A DNA stretch of 64,000 nt from Euborellia annulipes (GCA_023213315.1 JAKCPI010000346.1:31473-95472); one strand, 5' to 3'; positions 30,895-43,610 are shown, counted from the first letter of the stretch. Notes: generated from the sequence alone by a model not told the origin. A program made the numbers and translations.

Positions 30895-32873
30895 GTGAGT
30901 AATTAAGAGTACAATAAATTTTTTTTCAAATTGCAAACATCTTAGAATTTGTGTTTGTATGGTTTGTTTTTATCGTAGAAATATTTCTCCACATCCCTTC
31001 ACAATTATTTTAAAATATCTTTACGTTTTAAATTAAAAAGGCAATTAATATTTTTTTTATTAGCTTTAGTATATGCGTCGGAACTATGGGGAGGGAGCAG
31101 GGCCGCAGACAGAGGGGGCAGGGGGGCTATATCCCCGCTCCAAATTTAAAATTCTAATAAAAAATAATTTTCATGGTTAAAATTTCAATTTAAAAAAAAT
31201 CATTTTTTTTTTCATAAGCGAGCCCGGGCCCTTTAAGCACAAAATCTTAATATTATAATTAATAAATTTCTTGAAATTTTTCCTGAGGGGCCCGGGCTCT
31301 TTAAACTCAAATCTTAACCTGTTTAGGTATTATTATTATTATTAGGTTACTGTTTTAGGAAATTTTAACAAATTTTTTTTATAACCTTTTACAAATTTCT
31401 TTTAAATACATTTATTTTTGAATTCTTTATTGTTGTAATTTGATGGTTTTCCAAAAAACCATGGCCTCAAATGCCCAAGAGGTCCTAAAAAAAAAAGAAT
31501 TCATCTCCCACTTGAATAAAAAATTTCAACGGCTATGAGGTTTAGAAATTGACATTAAATAAAATACATTTATCAAAGCAAAGACCCGCTTAGAGGCACC
31601 AGTCCTCGGTGGCTAGGTCCAAACAAACACAAATTAGACTGGATTCCCTGAACCGTCTATAAATTTACAAAGAGGCAACTATTATCATTATCATTACCAA
31701 AATATAAAGCGCTAGCGGCTAGCTTCCGTCCGTGCCGATCAGGACGCTGATTAGCTAGAGTTACAGGAAGTGGAGCGGGAAATTTAAAATTTAAGTCAGA
31801 GAGGAAAATTTGAAAATTTCCAAACAGTCGGCAAGAATAAATTTGATGCATTTTCTCGCCGAAGGCGAGCAAGGGAGCTCCAGGGGGCGTAGCGTCTTTA
31901 GGGAGGGGGGGGGTTACCACTGGTTGTTCAAATACATCCACTATACAGTATATTAAATCCTAAAAAATAATGTAGTTTTTTGAGCAGCTATAGGGTGAGC
32001 CCCACTATATATCGTGTTACCTTGGCCAAGGCCGCGGATAGCCCGTATTTAAATAATAATAAAAAAATTAAATTAAATGCGGGGATTCTCTATCTCAAGA
32101 TCTCAAGGCTGTAAGCTTAACCCCCACCACACTCACACTTCCATTCAAACATTTACAAAGATAGATTATTATTATTAATAATCTGGTGTGAATGTTTATT
32201 ATTCCAATATGGAGGTAGTTGTCATTTCCGCTAATCACCGAGCCATTTATGAAAATGTTGTCCATCAGACAGACGTCCATTCATTGGAAGCTTTTGGAGG
32301 CCAAAAGGGCGGAAATTCAAGCACCGCGCCTTTGCTCGCAGCCAAATCCATATGTCAGTCGTGTAATCAGTGTAATTATTTAAAATTACATTAGATTTAT
32401 ATATAAATAAATTCTCAGAGCAAGGACACAGCAAATGTAAAATTTGCTTTCATTTCAGATGGGAATAACAATTCAATTATAAATGAATTTTGTGGTTGAA
32501 ATATTTTATTATATAACTCGAATTTTTTTTATTATTATATTATGAATATTATAATAATAGAAAAAATTTGTAATTTATGATGTCACAATGTTTTTTTGAA
32601 TTAGTGGTATGCTCATTTTCTTAGAAAATAAATTATGAATTTTAAAAGGAAAATTCTAAAATATTGAATAATATTTGATAAACACAAATAAGTTATATTC
32701 TAAAATACTTCCTCAAATTATATAAAAAAAAAATTTAATTAACCAAATTACTCAAATTTTATTCTTAAAGAGAGAGAAAAACGGAAGAGGTAGTCGTTAA
32801 AAAAAAACTTTCTACTGATTTTATTTGGTTCGATTGATGAATTGAAATTCTTTTGTTTGTATTTTGAGATGAA
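30895..32873. other. Intergenic with two GC-richer segments
   Basis: Positions 31690-31940 open a 94-codon minus frame (MDVFEQPVV, LPKDATPPG) of unknown nature, and 32180-32390 opens frames on both strands. Neither has recognised motifs or splice signals. A possible SINE tail (GGCCTCAAATGCCC) is at 31460. Confidence 0.4.
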
Positions 32874-33453
32874 TTTATAAGTAGAGACCGGACAAAAAGC
32901 ATAAAAAAATGGAAAAAAAGTGCTTAAAAAGCATAAAAAACTTGAATAAAAAGTTGTTAAATAAGCATAAAAGTTTAAAAAAGCATCTAATAAGCAATTT
33001 TTACTCATACCAATGGCGTATACAAATTTTTTTTTAAAGAAACTAAATTTATTCCGCCCCGCCCTGCGAAATTTTTTTTTTTTGGGGAACCAAATTTTTC
33101 ACCCTGCTGAAAAAAATTTTTTTACAGGGCTATATTTTTTCACACTGCGGGATTTTTGGAAATTTTTTTTGGGGGGCGCGGCCCCCCCCTTATATACGTT
33201 CCTGGTGTATGCGTGTGTGAATGGGAAAAATTTTTTTAATAAAAAAAAAAAAATTATAAGTATTCGTAAAATAAGTTCAAATAAGCACGAAAGGGAAAAA
33301 AGCATGAAAACTCAAAAAAAGCAAAAAAAGCATAAAAAATGTAATCTCAATGCACTTAGTTTTTCCTAATTCGTATAGAAATTAAATATCTAATGGCTGC
33401 TTATAAAATTCAGCAATAAGCATTTTGCTTAAAATCCGATCTCTATTTATAAG
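32874..33453. mobile_element. hAT-like element with 8-bp target duplication and subterminal repeats
   Basis: TTTATAAG flanks both sides (32874-32881 and 33446-33453). The termini TAGAGACCGGACAAAAAGC and, inverted at the right, TAGAGATCGGATTTTAAGC are inverted repeats. AAGCATAAAAA and variants recur about nine times near the ends, as transposase-binding subterminal repeats do in hAT elements. There is no transposase frame; 564 bp, non-autonomous. Confidence 0.85.
33009..33206. mobile_element. Nested element inside the hAT-like element
   Basis: ACCAATGGCGTATAC on the left and GTATATAAG-like inverse (TTATATACGTTCCTGGT) on the right border a block of T- and G/C-runs (GGGGGGCGCGGCCCCCCC). It splits the AAGCATAAAAA array. 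The ends are imperfect. Confidence 0.55.
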
Positions 33454-36424
33454 TATAAAAAAAAAAAAAAAAAAAAAAAAATTACTTCTGGTTTTTCATT
33501 TTTTAGCTCTTCAGAGGTACTTAATGAAATTACTTTAAAAGTTTTTTTTTTTTATATTTTATTAATAAAATGTCTGTGATTTGTAAATGGATTAGGAAAT
33601 TATAAAAAATGATCTATTTAATCATCATATAAATAATTTGGAAAAGTAAAAAAAAAATTTAAAATATCTGGTCTGTTCGGATAATTGAAGTCCTAATAAT
33701 AATCTATTGTAGATTCTACTATAGTTTGAGACTAGAATTCCTAAAATTCTTCTTTAAAAATTAAATACTAAATGGATGGTGACCGTAAAATCTTTATTCG
33801 CCAGTCTTTGTAATTTGGTTCAAATCATGAGGAAGTTTAAAAAAATGAAAAATTATTTTGCATTCGTCCGAGAAATTTATGAAAAATTTTATTATTGAAT
33901 AATTTTATCAATATTTTCAATAAAATAGCAATCATCCGTATCCTCAAAGAGAAAAATCCTGGTTCGAGCTGCTTTAGCTGGAACCAGGATTTTTTTTCAT
34001 AATTCTCGCCCTCTCCACCCCTCCGGAGGTCGGATCAGGATTTTTCCTTTTTGCCCAAGATAATAAATTTGATGACTCAATTATTTGCTGATGTAAACAA
34101 TTTTTTGTTCGACATGTCGATTAGAAAGTAAAATTTTTTATTAAAAAAAAACTTGATGTTTAAAATTTTTTATTTAATTATGCGAATAAAGTATTGTGTT
34201 ATTAAAAAAAAAAATTTTTAATACCCAATTTTTTACATTTGCAATTATTTGATTATCCGAACGACTCCTAGTCTCAATTATTTCGAATAATCTAGTTTCT
34301 ATTGCATATTTTGTCATTTTCGGTAATTAAAATGATAAAATTTTAATATTTTCATTAAAAGCCTGTAATACTGGATGCCCTATATATATTTGTAAATTAA
34401 AATATCAAATTCTATAAATCGTCATACGTATATAAAAATATTCTGATATAATAGGGATTGAAATTTGTACTTGATATTTAATAATTGATAAAAAGTGTTG
34501 ATGCAATAATTCAGGTTGAAAGATTAAAAAACTTATCGAGCAGAGTTTGGCCCGATTTGTCTGTTTACCAATTCATTAGTTGGATTGCCGCAAGCAATCG
34601 ACAAGAACGCTTTCTAATCTGGCAGCGAAAAATTCCCGTCGGGGGTCGGGAAATTCCCGCCGGCAAGGCAAACAAGTACAGGGACTACTCTACCTGGGGT
34701 TACAATACTATCGGAGTACTCTCTTGTATTGTGAAAATTTAAATGGCCTAGAAATTTAAATTAGAGCAATACTGAAGTATAAACAAAAACCTCGGCCACA
34801 ACCTTAATACAAAACAAAACGCCTTAAATTTAAATAAATTATTAGATTATTGTTTATATAAAAAAAAAAAAAAATTAATCACTAGTAAAGAAGATATATT
34901 AATTAGATTGATCAATCAAGACAAAAGTGTTTTAGAAGAGACTAGAAAAATTTGTGACACTTAGTTACCCTACTTACAGTACTTTTTTTTTTATTATTCA
35001 AAAAGAAAAAAAAGGAATTGGGTAAACGGCTCGAATGAAAACAAAATCGTCAACTAACGACGAGCAAGATTACAAACAAACAAACAACATACCCGGATAC
35101 CGGTTCAGATACCGTTGTAATGCATTCTTCACAAGCCAACAAACAGGCTTAAAATATGAATTTTTGTAAGTTAATAGATGAAAAAAAATTTTCTATTAAA
35201 ATGACAAAAAAAAAGTGAAAAATTTCGTAAAGAGAATAAGAAAAGAGTAAAATAGAAATTTTTAAAAGATTATAAAATAACATAACGTCATATATATAAT
35301 AATAGACAATAGAGAAACAATAAATAAGCCTGATGAAATAAAATTTTGGTTTTTGTAGGTCTCTACGAATTTTCTTTTATTAATTTTTCTATCCTAACAA
35401 AGAAAAAAAAATGTATTAACTATAATAAAATTAGTAGTATTTTTAAAATAAATAATTTGAGAAAATGTTGAAATTAAAAATTCCGATGTTATACGAGTCT
35501 TAGTCTAATTGTTTTTTAGTTAAAACAACTTTTGATATTAATTATTAATTAAATTAAGAGTTAATCTAGATCTTAAATAATAATCTAATAAAATGATTTA
35601 GGCTAGTATGAATTGAAAGAAAAATTTATAGTGATTAAAAATTTATCCTTTCTAAAGCATGGAACAAACAAAAATAAAACACTACCTCTTAAGATGGGAC
35701 TAGACAATTAGAAAGGGGTAATTCTATGATCCCATAATCAAAGTTCTTCTTGTTTTGGACTCATAATAAAAGTTCTTCTTGCTTTGGACCGTCTATTTAA
35801 ATAAAAAATTGGAATCATCCAGAATTTTCCTTTATAATAAGGAAATTTTATTTATATTTTTGAATAGTATATATTATCACTTGATCATCAATTAAATAAG
35901 AAGATTTATTTTATAAAATAAATAAATAAGGAAAAAAAAGAGAAAGAAGAAAAAAACACTGGCGCGAGATTCGTGCAAAAGTATCCTGAACGATCAAAAC
36001 AACTTTCATCAGCCGTGACGTTCACCTCTTTGTACTTCCTTGTCTATTTGTCTGCGGATTGCTAAAATCGAGCTGTTATGCAAATGAAGAAAAATAAGTC
36101 TCATCAGTCAACCTGTTCCCAGGAGAAGAGATGGGGTTAAAAATGGCTGAGAGAACGATCCATACACAAAGGCGTATATATAATTATTTAATTAATTTTT
36201 CACCTAACTTTGACGACAAATCAAATTTAATTAATAAATAATCTAATAAATAAATACAAGATTAAAATAATCTTTTTTTTTTTGCGTCGTGTAAATATCG
36301 GGATTCCTTCCTTAATTATTGCAATAATATCAAATTTGTATATAAAAAAAAAAAGAAATCAGTAATAATTAAGAATCTCTATTCAAATATCCTATAAAAA
36401 AATCAAAGGGGAATTTTGTTGGTT
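33454..36424. other. Intergenic
   Basis: AT-rich. Contains a hairpin at 33952-33997 and old pogo-like ends near 33675-33735 and 34250-34300. Positions 34540-34720 are GC-richer and open an 85-codon plus frame of no known family. Confidence 0.5.
33952..33997. repeat. Compact hairpin
   Basis: AAAAATCCTGGTTCGAGC pairs with GCTGGAACCAGGATTTTT around TGCTTTA, with one mismatch. The T run after it resembles a Pol III stop. There is no known function. Confidence 0.6.
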
Positions 36425-36545
36425 GTGGCTCCGGTAGTCTGGTGCAAAAAAAAGGGTAGCACATTGATGGACAGGAAAGACTAGAGATCCTGGATTCGAT
36501 TTCAGACCCATCAACAAATAAAACATACAAATTTGTTAAATATAT
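36425..36545 (+). mobile_element. Second SINE-like family, copy 1
   Basis: B-box-like GATCCTGGATTCGATTTC followed by CCATCAACAAATAAAACATA and TTGTTAAATATATATT. It matches the copy at 52495-52605 through the tail. Confidence 0.55.
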
Positions 36546-39477
36546 ATTTCATTTAGAATATTAATTTATTAAAGCTTGTGGATAATTTTGAAAATAACAA
36601 AATTAAATTTCCCTCCTTAAGAAATTTAAATTTCCCTCTTTGTAAGAGAGAATCCACAAATATGGCAACTTCTTTCGTCATTTTTTTTTTTTTTTCAAAT
36701 GACCTACACTCAATTAAATTTTTTGACAATTACAAAATCACATTAATACTCTTTATGGATTTAAATAAATTATTGATGACATCATTATAATGTTAATTAA
36801 TGATTATTTTCTCGCGTTCTTGACGTGTTTGGTTCGTCCTTGGGTGTCCTCATTTTGAAAACTCTATCGATTCTTAACATAGTTAAGACGTCATTTCACT
36901 TAGAAGGGAAATCAGTGACATATCAAAAAAAAATGGCCCTTGTATTTGTATTTGTCTAGATAATTGATTCCGTTATTAGCCCAGGTAAATAAACAGGAAA
37001 TTAAAAGTAATTAGGATAAAATAGGTAATAGATTAAAAAAAAAAAAGTGAAAGAGAAAGAAAGAATGCACAAAATGAGAGGTGTTACGTCAAGGGATTTT
37101 TTCTTTTTTTTTTTAATTAAATAGATGATTTGTAACCTTTTGAGAAGGCCTCTCTTTGTTAAAAAAAACCAACTGAAACATCTTGGCTAGGATTTCTTGC
37201 CAATGACTCAATAGATAATGCCAAATGTATGCCACTTTCACTTGAGTTCGACTTAGAAATTTGACGTCAACAAACACATATGCACAGATTTGTTTATCCA
37301 TTGAGTGGTTAAACTTAATATTTTTGCATGGACAACTTTCTCGTTTGGCTGCCAATTAAAAAAATTGCAAAATGTAAATAGAATGTGTTTACGTCGCGAA
37401 CTAAAGACGAATGGGATGAAGTTAAGAAAGATGCCAGCTGAGAGGAAGGCAATGACACACAAATACAAAACACACGGTCACCAAGGTGGGGACAGGCCTC
37501 AATAACACTCGCTTATCACAATTAATTTAATGACTTATTATAATATATGTCCCAGTAAACTTTATTTTTTTCCGTTTTTGAACCCAACAAACATTTCAAT
37601 CTCAAATATTTAATTGACTTTCCCCCCCGCCATAAATTAGATAAGAAGAAAATAAATTAGAGCTTGGAAATTTTTTTTTAAATAGATTAATCGCGAAAAA
37701 TTAATCATATATTAACCTTAACCGTTAACCTTTCAAAAAATTGTTTTTGTATGCTATTATTCAAATATCTGAATGGGTGTGGATTAAGGGGGGCAGTGAG
37801 AGAGACAAGACCCAACCCAAATTTTTTTTTCTATTATTTATTTATTTTTAAAAGAGGAAAACTTTTGCAATTTTTTTTTTTTTGTAAATTAAAAACAATT
37901 AAAAAATTATCCATTTAAAATAAAATTGCAATTTTTCTTATAGTAATTAAATAAAAATAATTAAAACTAATAAACAACCTGATAAAATTTATCTAGTAAT
38001 TCAAATTTAAAGGGTATTTTTTCCCTATAATTAGGACGCTTCAACAGCGAGGTTATCCACGCAATTTATCTTTGAATTAGAGTTGGCTATACATAATTTT
38101 CAATAATATTTTTCTAATTAGAAATAAGACAAACAAAAAAATAATTAGTACTTTGGTAGAGATAATACTTTTTAGAAGGTCAATAATTCTTACAAAATTT
38201 ATTTACGTAAATTGTATAAATAAAGTAAAAAAAAAGCGAAATTTTCAAAAACTCTCTTTTTTTTTGCTGATGCCAGCCAGCCAAGATCAGCATATTATTT
38301 TTAAATTTAGGCAAAAATAAAAAATAAAATTTTTAGTATAGGCCTTATTTTTGATATAATAAATTTTTTGAATTAAATAAATTTTTATATTGTAGTCTTT
38401 AGAAATTATAGTAAAATTACTATTAAGTGAATACAGGCCTTAGGATAAAATATTTTTTATGTATTTTTAAATTAAAAAAAATTTTGTTTGCACTAAGCAC
38501 TCTCACGTTTAATAAATTAGCGAGATTGCGATAAAAATATTATTTTTTTTTTTATTTAAAGATGATTAAATAAACAACTTAGCAAGATAATAAATAATAA
38601 TTAAACAAATGGAATTAAAAAAAAAAAAAATTGTTTATTTTTTTAATATTAATACTATTGTGCATTTTTACTAATGGTGTCAGGTCTGTTTTTGTAATGC
38701 ATGAATTAAGTGAAGGTCTCTCGTTAAGACTGTAATCAGGCCAACGAAAAAAAAAAAAAAAATGTTCAATATATAAACAAAATCGCAGGTGAATAAAGAG
38801 GGCATCAGTGACCCTTTAACCCTTTCTATACTTGGAATCTGTACAATGTATCAAAGAGGTGTTGTGTGTGTGTTAGTGTAATAACGCATGAGTGCCCCCA
38901 CCCCTCTTTATGAGTATATATCTATTTATATGTAAACAGTGTTAAATTTAAATCACTAGCTCGCGTGGTCTATATTTACACAGACGGTTGGTTGGGTTTT
39001 AGTAAGTTAATGAGCCGTCCTAGTGGCCGCCATTGGTACTGATGACGTCGAAAGACGACGACATATTGTTCTTGAAGAAGGAAACATCTAGGGCATCTCT
39101 CTCTAGCTAAAGCCCTTCCCGACCTTTCTGTTTTGTTTTCATGTCTCTCTTACTGTTTCCGTTTATCGCTCTATCTTTCCCCCCTCTTTATTGTTCACTT
39201 TTCAATCTTGTTGGACAGTTGTGTTCCGTTCTCAAATGTCTTTGATTATATGAGAAGATACAAAATTTCATAAAAAAATTGACTTGCTTTTTGTTTACTT
39301 ATTTTTTTTAATTCAGTTGCTATTTACTTATTTGGGTGTCAATCATTTAATAGTTACGTGACAATCGATGAGTAACTTTCTTAGAAATTCATAACGATAG
39401 ATTCCCGCTTTCTTTATTAGAAATTGAATTTAAATCTGAGAATTGAACTCAAATTCTGGGCATATTAATAAATGGGA
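36546..39477. other. Intergenic with a promoter-like stretch at 38990-39240
   Basis: At 39027-39060 GGCCGCCATTGG, a CCAAT-box and YY1-like site, is followed by TGATGACGTCGAAAGACG. An ATG there opens 22 codons (MTSKDDDILFLKKETS). It may be a promoter or first exon, but no splice donor is evident. The rest is AT-rich. Confidence 0.35.
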
Positions 39478-39839
39478 ACAGTGTTAAAAATTTTCAAAGA
39501 ATATTCATAAACTTATATATGAAGTCTGTTACCCAAACTGTTTATGAATTTTACATTCGAGTATTTGAAAAAATTCTTATACTAGTTTAAAAAAACCGCC
39601 CTTCGAGAGGTTTGAATTCGAGCTCTTAGTTTCTTCTCTCTCTGGTCTTCCCTTCATATGTATGACACCTCTTTCAACTCGACTACTTAGTTTGTTAAGA
39701 ATATCATACTTTTTAAGCTAGTTAAATTTGATTCAATTTTTTTTTTACTTAATAATTGGTTTCACAAACTAAGTATATTAAAATTCAAGAACGAAAGTAT
39801 ATGAAAAACGATTGAAAATTCATATTTTTTTTTACAGTT
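39478..39839 (-). mobile_element. CACTGTTAA element carrying a tRNA-like core, copy 1
   Basis: ACAGTGTTAAAAATTTTC at one end and TACAGTTT/ATGAATTTTCAATCG inverse at the other enclose a minus-strand core with AAGTAGTCGAG (A-box-like) and GAGCTCGAATTCAAACCTC (B-box-like). The plus copy at 49215-49559 is similar throughout. Confidence 0.75.
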
Positions 39840-39894
39840 TAGCTGCTTGTAATTGTAGGGGATTACATTCCCATTGTTCTAGTAGAGAGGCTCG

Positions 39895-39998
39895 AATTGT
39901 TTGAATTTTTGCGGCAAGCCGGGTTCGAACTCGAGTCCAATTTTACCTCGAATTACCAAGTCCCAGCTTATCCGATAAGTCACGACTACTCCCAAAAT
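39895..39998 (-). mobile_element. tRNA-Ser-like SINE head
   Basis: On the minus strand GGGAGTAGTCGTGACTTATC, GGATAAGC and GAGTTCGAACCCGG follow the order and wording of a tRNA-Ser gene (GTAGTCGTG, TTAAGGC, GGTTCGAATCC). The arms do not fold into a full cloverleaf, so it is a derivative and not a working tRNA gene. Confidence 0.55.
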
Positions 39999-40732
39999 TT
40001 AAATTCTAAATATATTTTTCCTAAATGACCATTAAATTTCGTATCTTAAACCTTCTATCAAAAAAAAAAAAAAAAAAACTTTCATCTTTAAAAAATTTCT
40101 TCCTTCTAAATAGATGATGAATAAAAAGCCTATTAAAAAATAATAAACTTTCTCCTCTCACCTTCCGTAAAAGGTTTTTATTTTATTTTTCGAATGAATA
40201 TATTATTATAATAATAATATTGTATAAACTTACATGTACTCAAGCGAAGTAATTGCAAAAAGGTGCTTACCTGAAACAAAAAGAAAAAAAATAAATTAAT
40301 TATAAGCATTTGAAGTAAATAAATTTTTTATTATTATTTTTACGTCAGGAATTTAATTATTATTATTGTGCAATTACTTGTTTTGCTATTTTATCTATGA
40401 CCTGCATTTTTTTTTCAATTAATTATTAAGGAAAAATAATTTTTTTTCCTAGACATTTTTTTTTTTGTAAGATATGTAAGAAAGTGATAGTTGAATTTAT
40501 TAATTTTTTTTTTTATTAAATAATATTTTTTTTACAACTTTTTTTTTTTATTATTAAATTAGCCAAGTAATACACAAATGAAGCAAGCCCCAAAAAAAAG
40601 TTCAAAAATTAAAAAAAAATCATTTACACATGTAATCTACCAATTTTTTTTTATTTAAATTTTTCTTGATGTTCTTATGCATTTTTTTCATAAATTTTTT
40701 TTGTATTATAATATCCAAAATCTTATAGAAAG
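39999..40732. other. Intergenic with a ratchet-like splice site
   Basis: AT-rich. The minus-strand site at 40271/40270 is described in the findings. Nothing else recognised. Confidence 0.5.
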
Positions 40733-40853
40733 TATAGTAGAAACTCAATTATCTTGACACAAGGAACTCAGTCTTACTTTTTCAATTTATCAAATTTATA
40801 ATTGATTATCCAAACGATTAAATCAGCACGGATAATCGAGTTTTTACTGTACT
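40733..40853. mobile_element. Pogo-like MITE, degenerate
   Basis: TATAGTAGAAACTCAATTATC and GATAATCGAGTTTTTACTGTA are inverted ends of the CAGTAAAAACTCGATTATCCG type known from pogo/Tigger relatives, bounded by TA. The body of about 120 bp has no ORF. Confidence 0.7.
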
Positions 40854-40917
40854 TTATTGAAATTATAAAGTGAACAAGAAAAAAGAGCTTATTTTTTTTT
40901 TTTTAATATAAAGCTTT

Positions 40918-41055
40918 CGATTTTCACAAATTAATGAGACGTTTCGGGAAAATTTTATTATTCAATCATCAATAATCGTTTCGGGAAAATTTTATTATTA
41001 ATGACGATGGAATAATGAAATTTTCCCGAAACGTCTCATTAATTTGTGAAAATCG
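40918..41055. repeat. Foldback element with perfect arms
   Basis: CGATTTTCACAAATTAATGA at 40918 is mirrored at 41055. The arms pair for about 45 nt through GACGTTTCGGGAAAATTTTA. The piece CGTTTCGGGAAAATTTTATT recurs directly at about 40977, so one arm is partly duplicated in the loop. Confidence 0.85.
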
Positions 41056-43606
41056 GTGACTCTTCCTGTTCCTGTTGTATAAACAAACTGCCTTCATTGA
41101 TTTGATTGATTTTAAATTTCACAAAAATTTTAATCCCAGTCTATCATTAAGTTATTATTCTAAATTTTCAAATTTATCTTTCAAGACTATGTAGATAATT
41201 ATAAAATAATTTTTAACAGCAACTTCTCTCTGAATTAACAAACAATTTTTTCCTTTAATAAAAATAATCTTAAATTCATAGAAAAAAAATTTCAATCTTG
41301 ATCGAGATGATGTTTTTATTTATTTATGTGTGAGCCGAATTAATTTATTTGGGCTTAGGAAACAAATCAGGATAGGGAGGAATCCCCGGGATGAATCCCT
41401 GAGGAACAAGCAGCAAGCGACCGACCACCTCTCTCTCTCTCTGAATTCAGGATGTGTTCCCTAATTGGTCTTTCCAACAACACAACAACAACAACAGGAG
41501 AGATTGCAAAGCCCTCCGACTATCAGCCTACTGATTTACAATTACAAAGAAAAAAAAGAAATACAATTAAATTTCTTTCATATGCAATATATATAAATAA
41601 ATGTTTGACAAGTGGTAAGCTCAGTTGGCAAGCTGTTATACTTGATTTTATCTAGTTGGTGTTGTTATTACATACAAGTTTTTTTGCAATGGCGCATATG
41701 GTGCAATAAAACAACCGACCAACCCACACCATATATATCTTTTTTTTTTTAATCTCTTCGAAAATGTATTCTTTTAAGGTAAAGAAATAAATGTCTTAAT
41801 ATTTTGTTGTGTGTGTGTGTAAATGGTGTAATTTTTCTCGGCCTTGTCTTTTGTCGTTGCAATTTTATCTTGGTCGAGTCTCGGTTCGGTTCTTGTCAAA
41901 TAGACAACGCTAGAGTGTAGGAAATAAATGGGCTCGAAGAGGAAATTTTCCATCAGTCGTCGGCGGCGTCAACAAATAGCTCCATTTGCCAATTAACATA
42001 TATATTGGCCTGGCGAGTCTTGTCATAGGGTGGCAAACGAGCAAGTTAGTCGCCATGATAGTGTTTGCATTTCTTCACAAAATGAACTTAAAAAAAAAGG
42101 AGGAAAAAAAAGTGAGACGCCTTGGGACATTGACATGCTTACCCACGTGTGAGTTAAGTATGCAAATCGTACTGTTCATTGTTAGTCAAAGAAGAAGGCT
42201 CTTTTTCCTAGAACTGCAATACGTTCAATTGAACTAGAAAAAAAAAACGAATTGCGTCTTCTTTTTCAGGTGTGTTGTTTTTGTTTATTTTAATTTACAA
42301 TAGCGTGTGAAGTATACAGTTAGATGTGGATCTTATCAGAATAATAATAACACCGCCAAGTGAGAGCAGAGAGAGAGGAAGCAGAAAGGAAGAAAAAGAA
42401 GCAATATGATGGTAGTTCACGCATTACGAGAGGCGACCGTGTGGGAATGTCGGCGGCGCCTCCGCCGAGGAAATGCCATGAGAAGACAATTCGCACGGCG
42501 ATCCCACCGATTCTCCTAAAGTCCTGACTATTTATTCGCTTTGTTAATGATAAACTCATTTTCTAATTAAGAGGGGGAGTTGGAGACAAACAGTTATTAT
42601 CATTATTAAGCAATTGGAATAGAAGTTAATTGCAAATATAACCAAATTAGATATGGGTGATGGTTGGTCGAATTAGAAAGTTTGTTCAAAGATGCATTGA
42701 TTCCATTCTCTAAACAGAAAATTGTAAACAAATCCTGGTGATGCAATTGATCAAGGCACCTGCATTCCAAACGACTTGACTTTTCTTGGAATCAAAACAA
42801 CGGCTGTTGGCCTTTAAAATAAAGGAATTAGTCATCATCCTGGAGTGTAGTGGGGATTCCATGAACGCATTTAGGCGTTGATCTCATTGGCAAGGCAAAA
42901 ACTTGCAGATGATTTCAATTGCAAATTGAGTAAACCCCTTAGTCTTAGGGGTACTAGTAGTGGACTTCATAATTGAGATCAAGGTGAACTGGAGAGAAGG
43001 GATTAGCCTTTATGATGCGTTGTTTATTAAATACCCTTCAGTCACATGAGTATTATTCATACTCAACCGGATGACGCTATGTTATGTTTAAAAAAATTGA
43101 GTTATTAGGTGTGGTTTAAGATTAATGCACAATGCCTAAGAAAGTAATTTAACAAATATTAAAAAAAAGTATTATCTTGGATGTTAAATAAATACCAAAA
43201 GAAGATTGTTGCATTTCTAGTAACGAGATAAACATAATTTCTTAAAATAAAATGATGTAACCCATTACGAGATTGTTTAAAATTAGATGACAGTGCATTT
43301 TTTTTTTCATGGAAAAAAAAATAAACAATTAATTTCCGCGACCAAGGATATGTAATTTATTTGCATGCATTTATAGATGATACTAAAGAAGCGTGACGTG
43401 TTGAAGATTCAGGGAATTCTTGTTGTCTACATAAGTTAAATCATCATAGGTGACGTCAGTGGATTTTATTTATATAAGGTAATGATGATGATGATGTCTC
43501 TAAAAGCCGAAGGGCATCTTAGAAGATGGAAAGTAGAAAGGATGAGTGGGAAGAAGAAACATTACATGTAGGGTTGATTTTATAACTATTTAAAGACTAC
43601 TACCTA
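41056..43606. other. Intergenic, GC-richer islands, unassigned
   Basis: Blocks at 41880-42000, 42400-42560 and 42600-43050 have gene-like composition. The last is free of homopolymers for about 450 bp but has stops in all frames that I read. It may be a decayed gene or retroelement. No product is recognised. Confidence 0.4.
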
Positions 43607-43610
43607 ATAT

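Noticed and set aside
39040..39062. Hammerhead-ribozyme-like CTGATGACGTCGAAAG
   Set aside because: Core letters are present in part, but there is no room for stem II and no flanking stems pair. Chance match.
39895..39998. Functional tRNA-Ser gene
   Set aside because: The acceptor and anticodon arms do not fold and the T-loop context is worn. Better read as a tRNA-derived SINE head.
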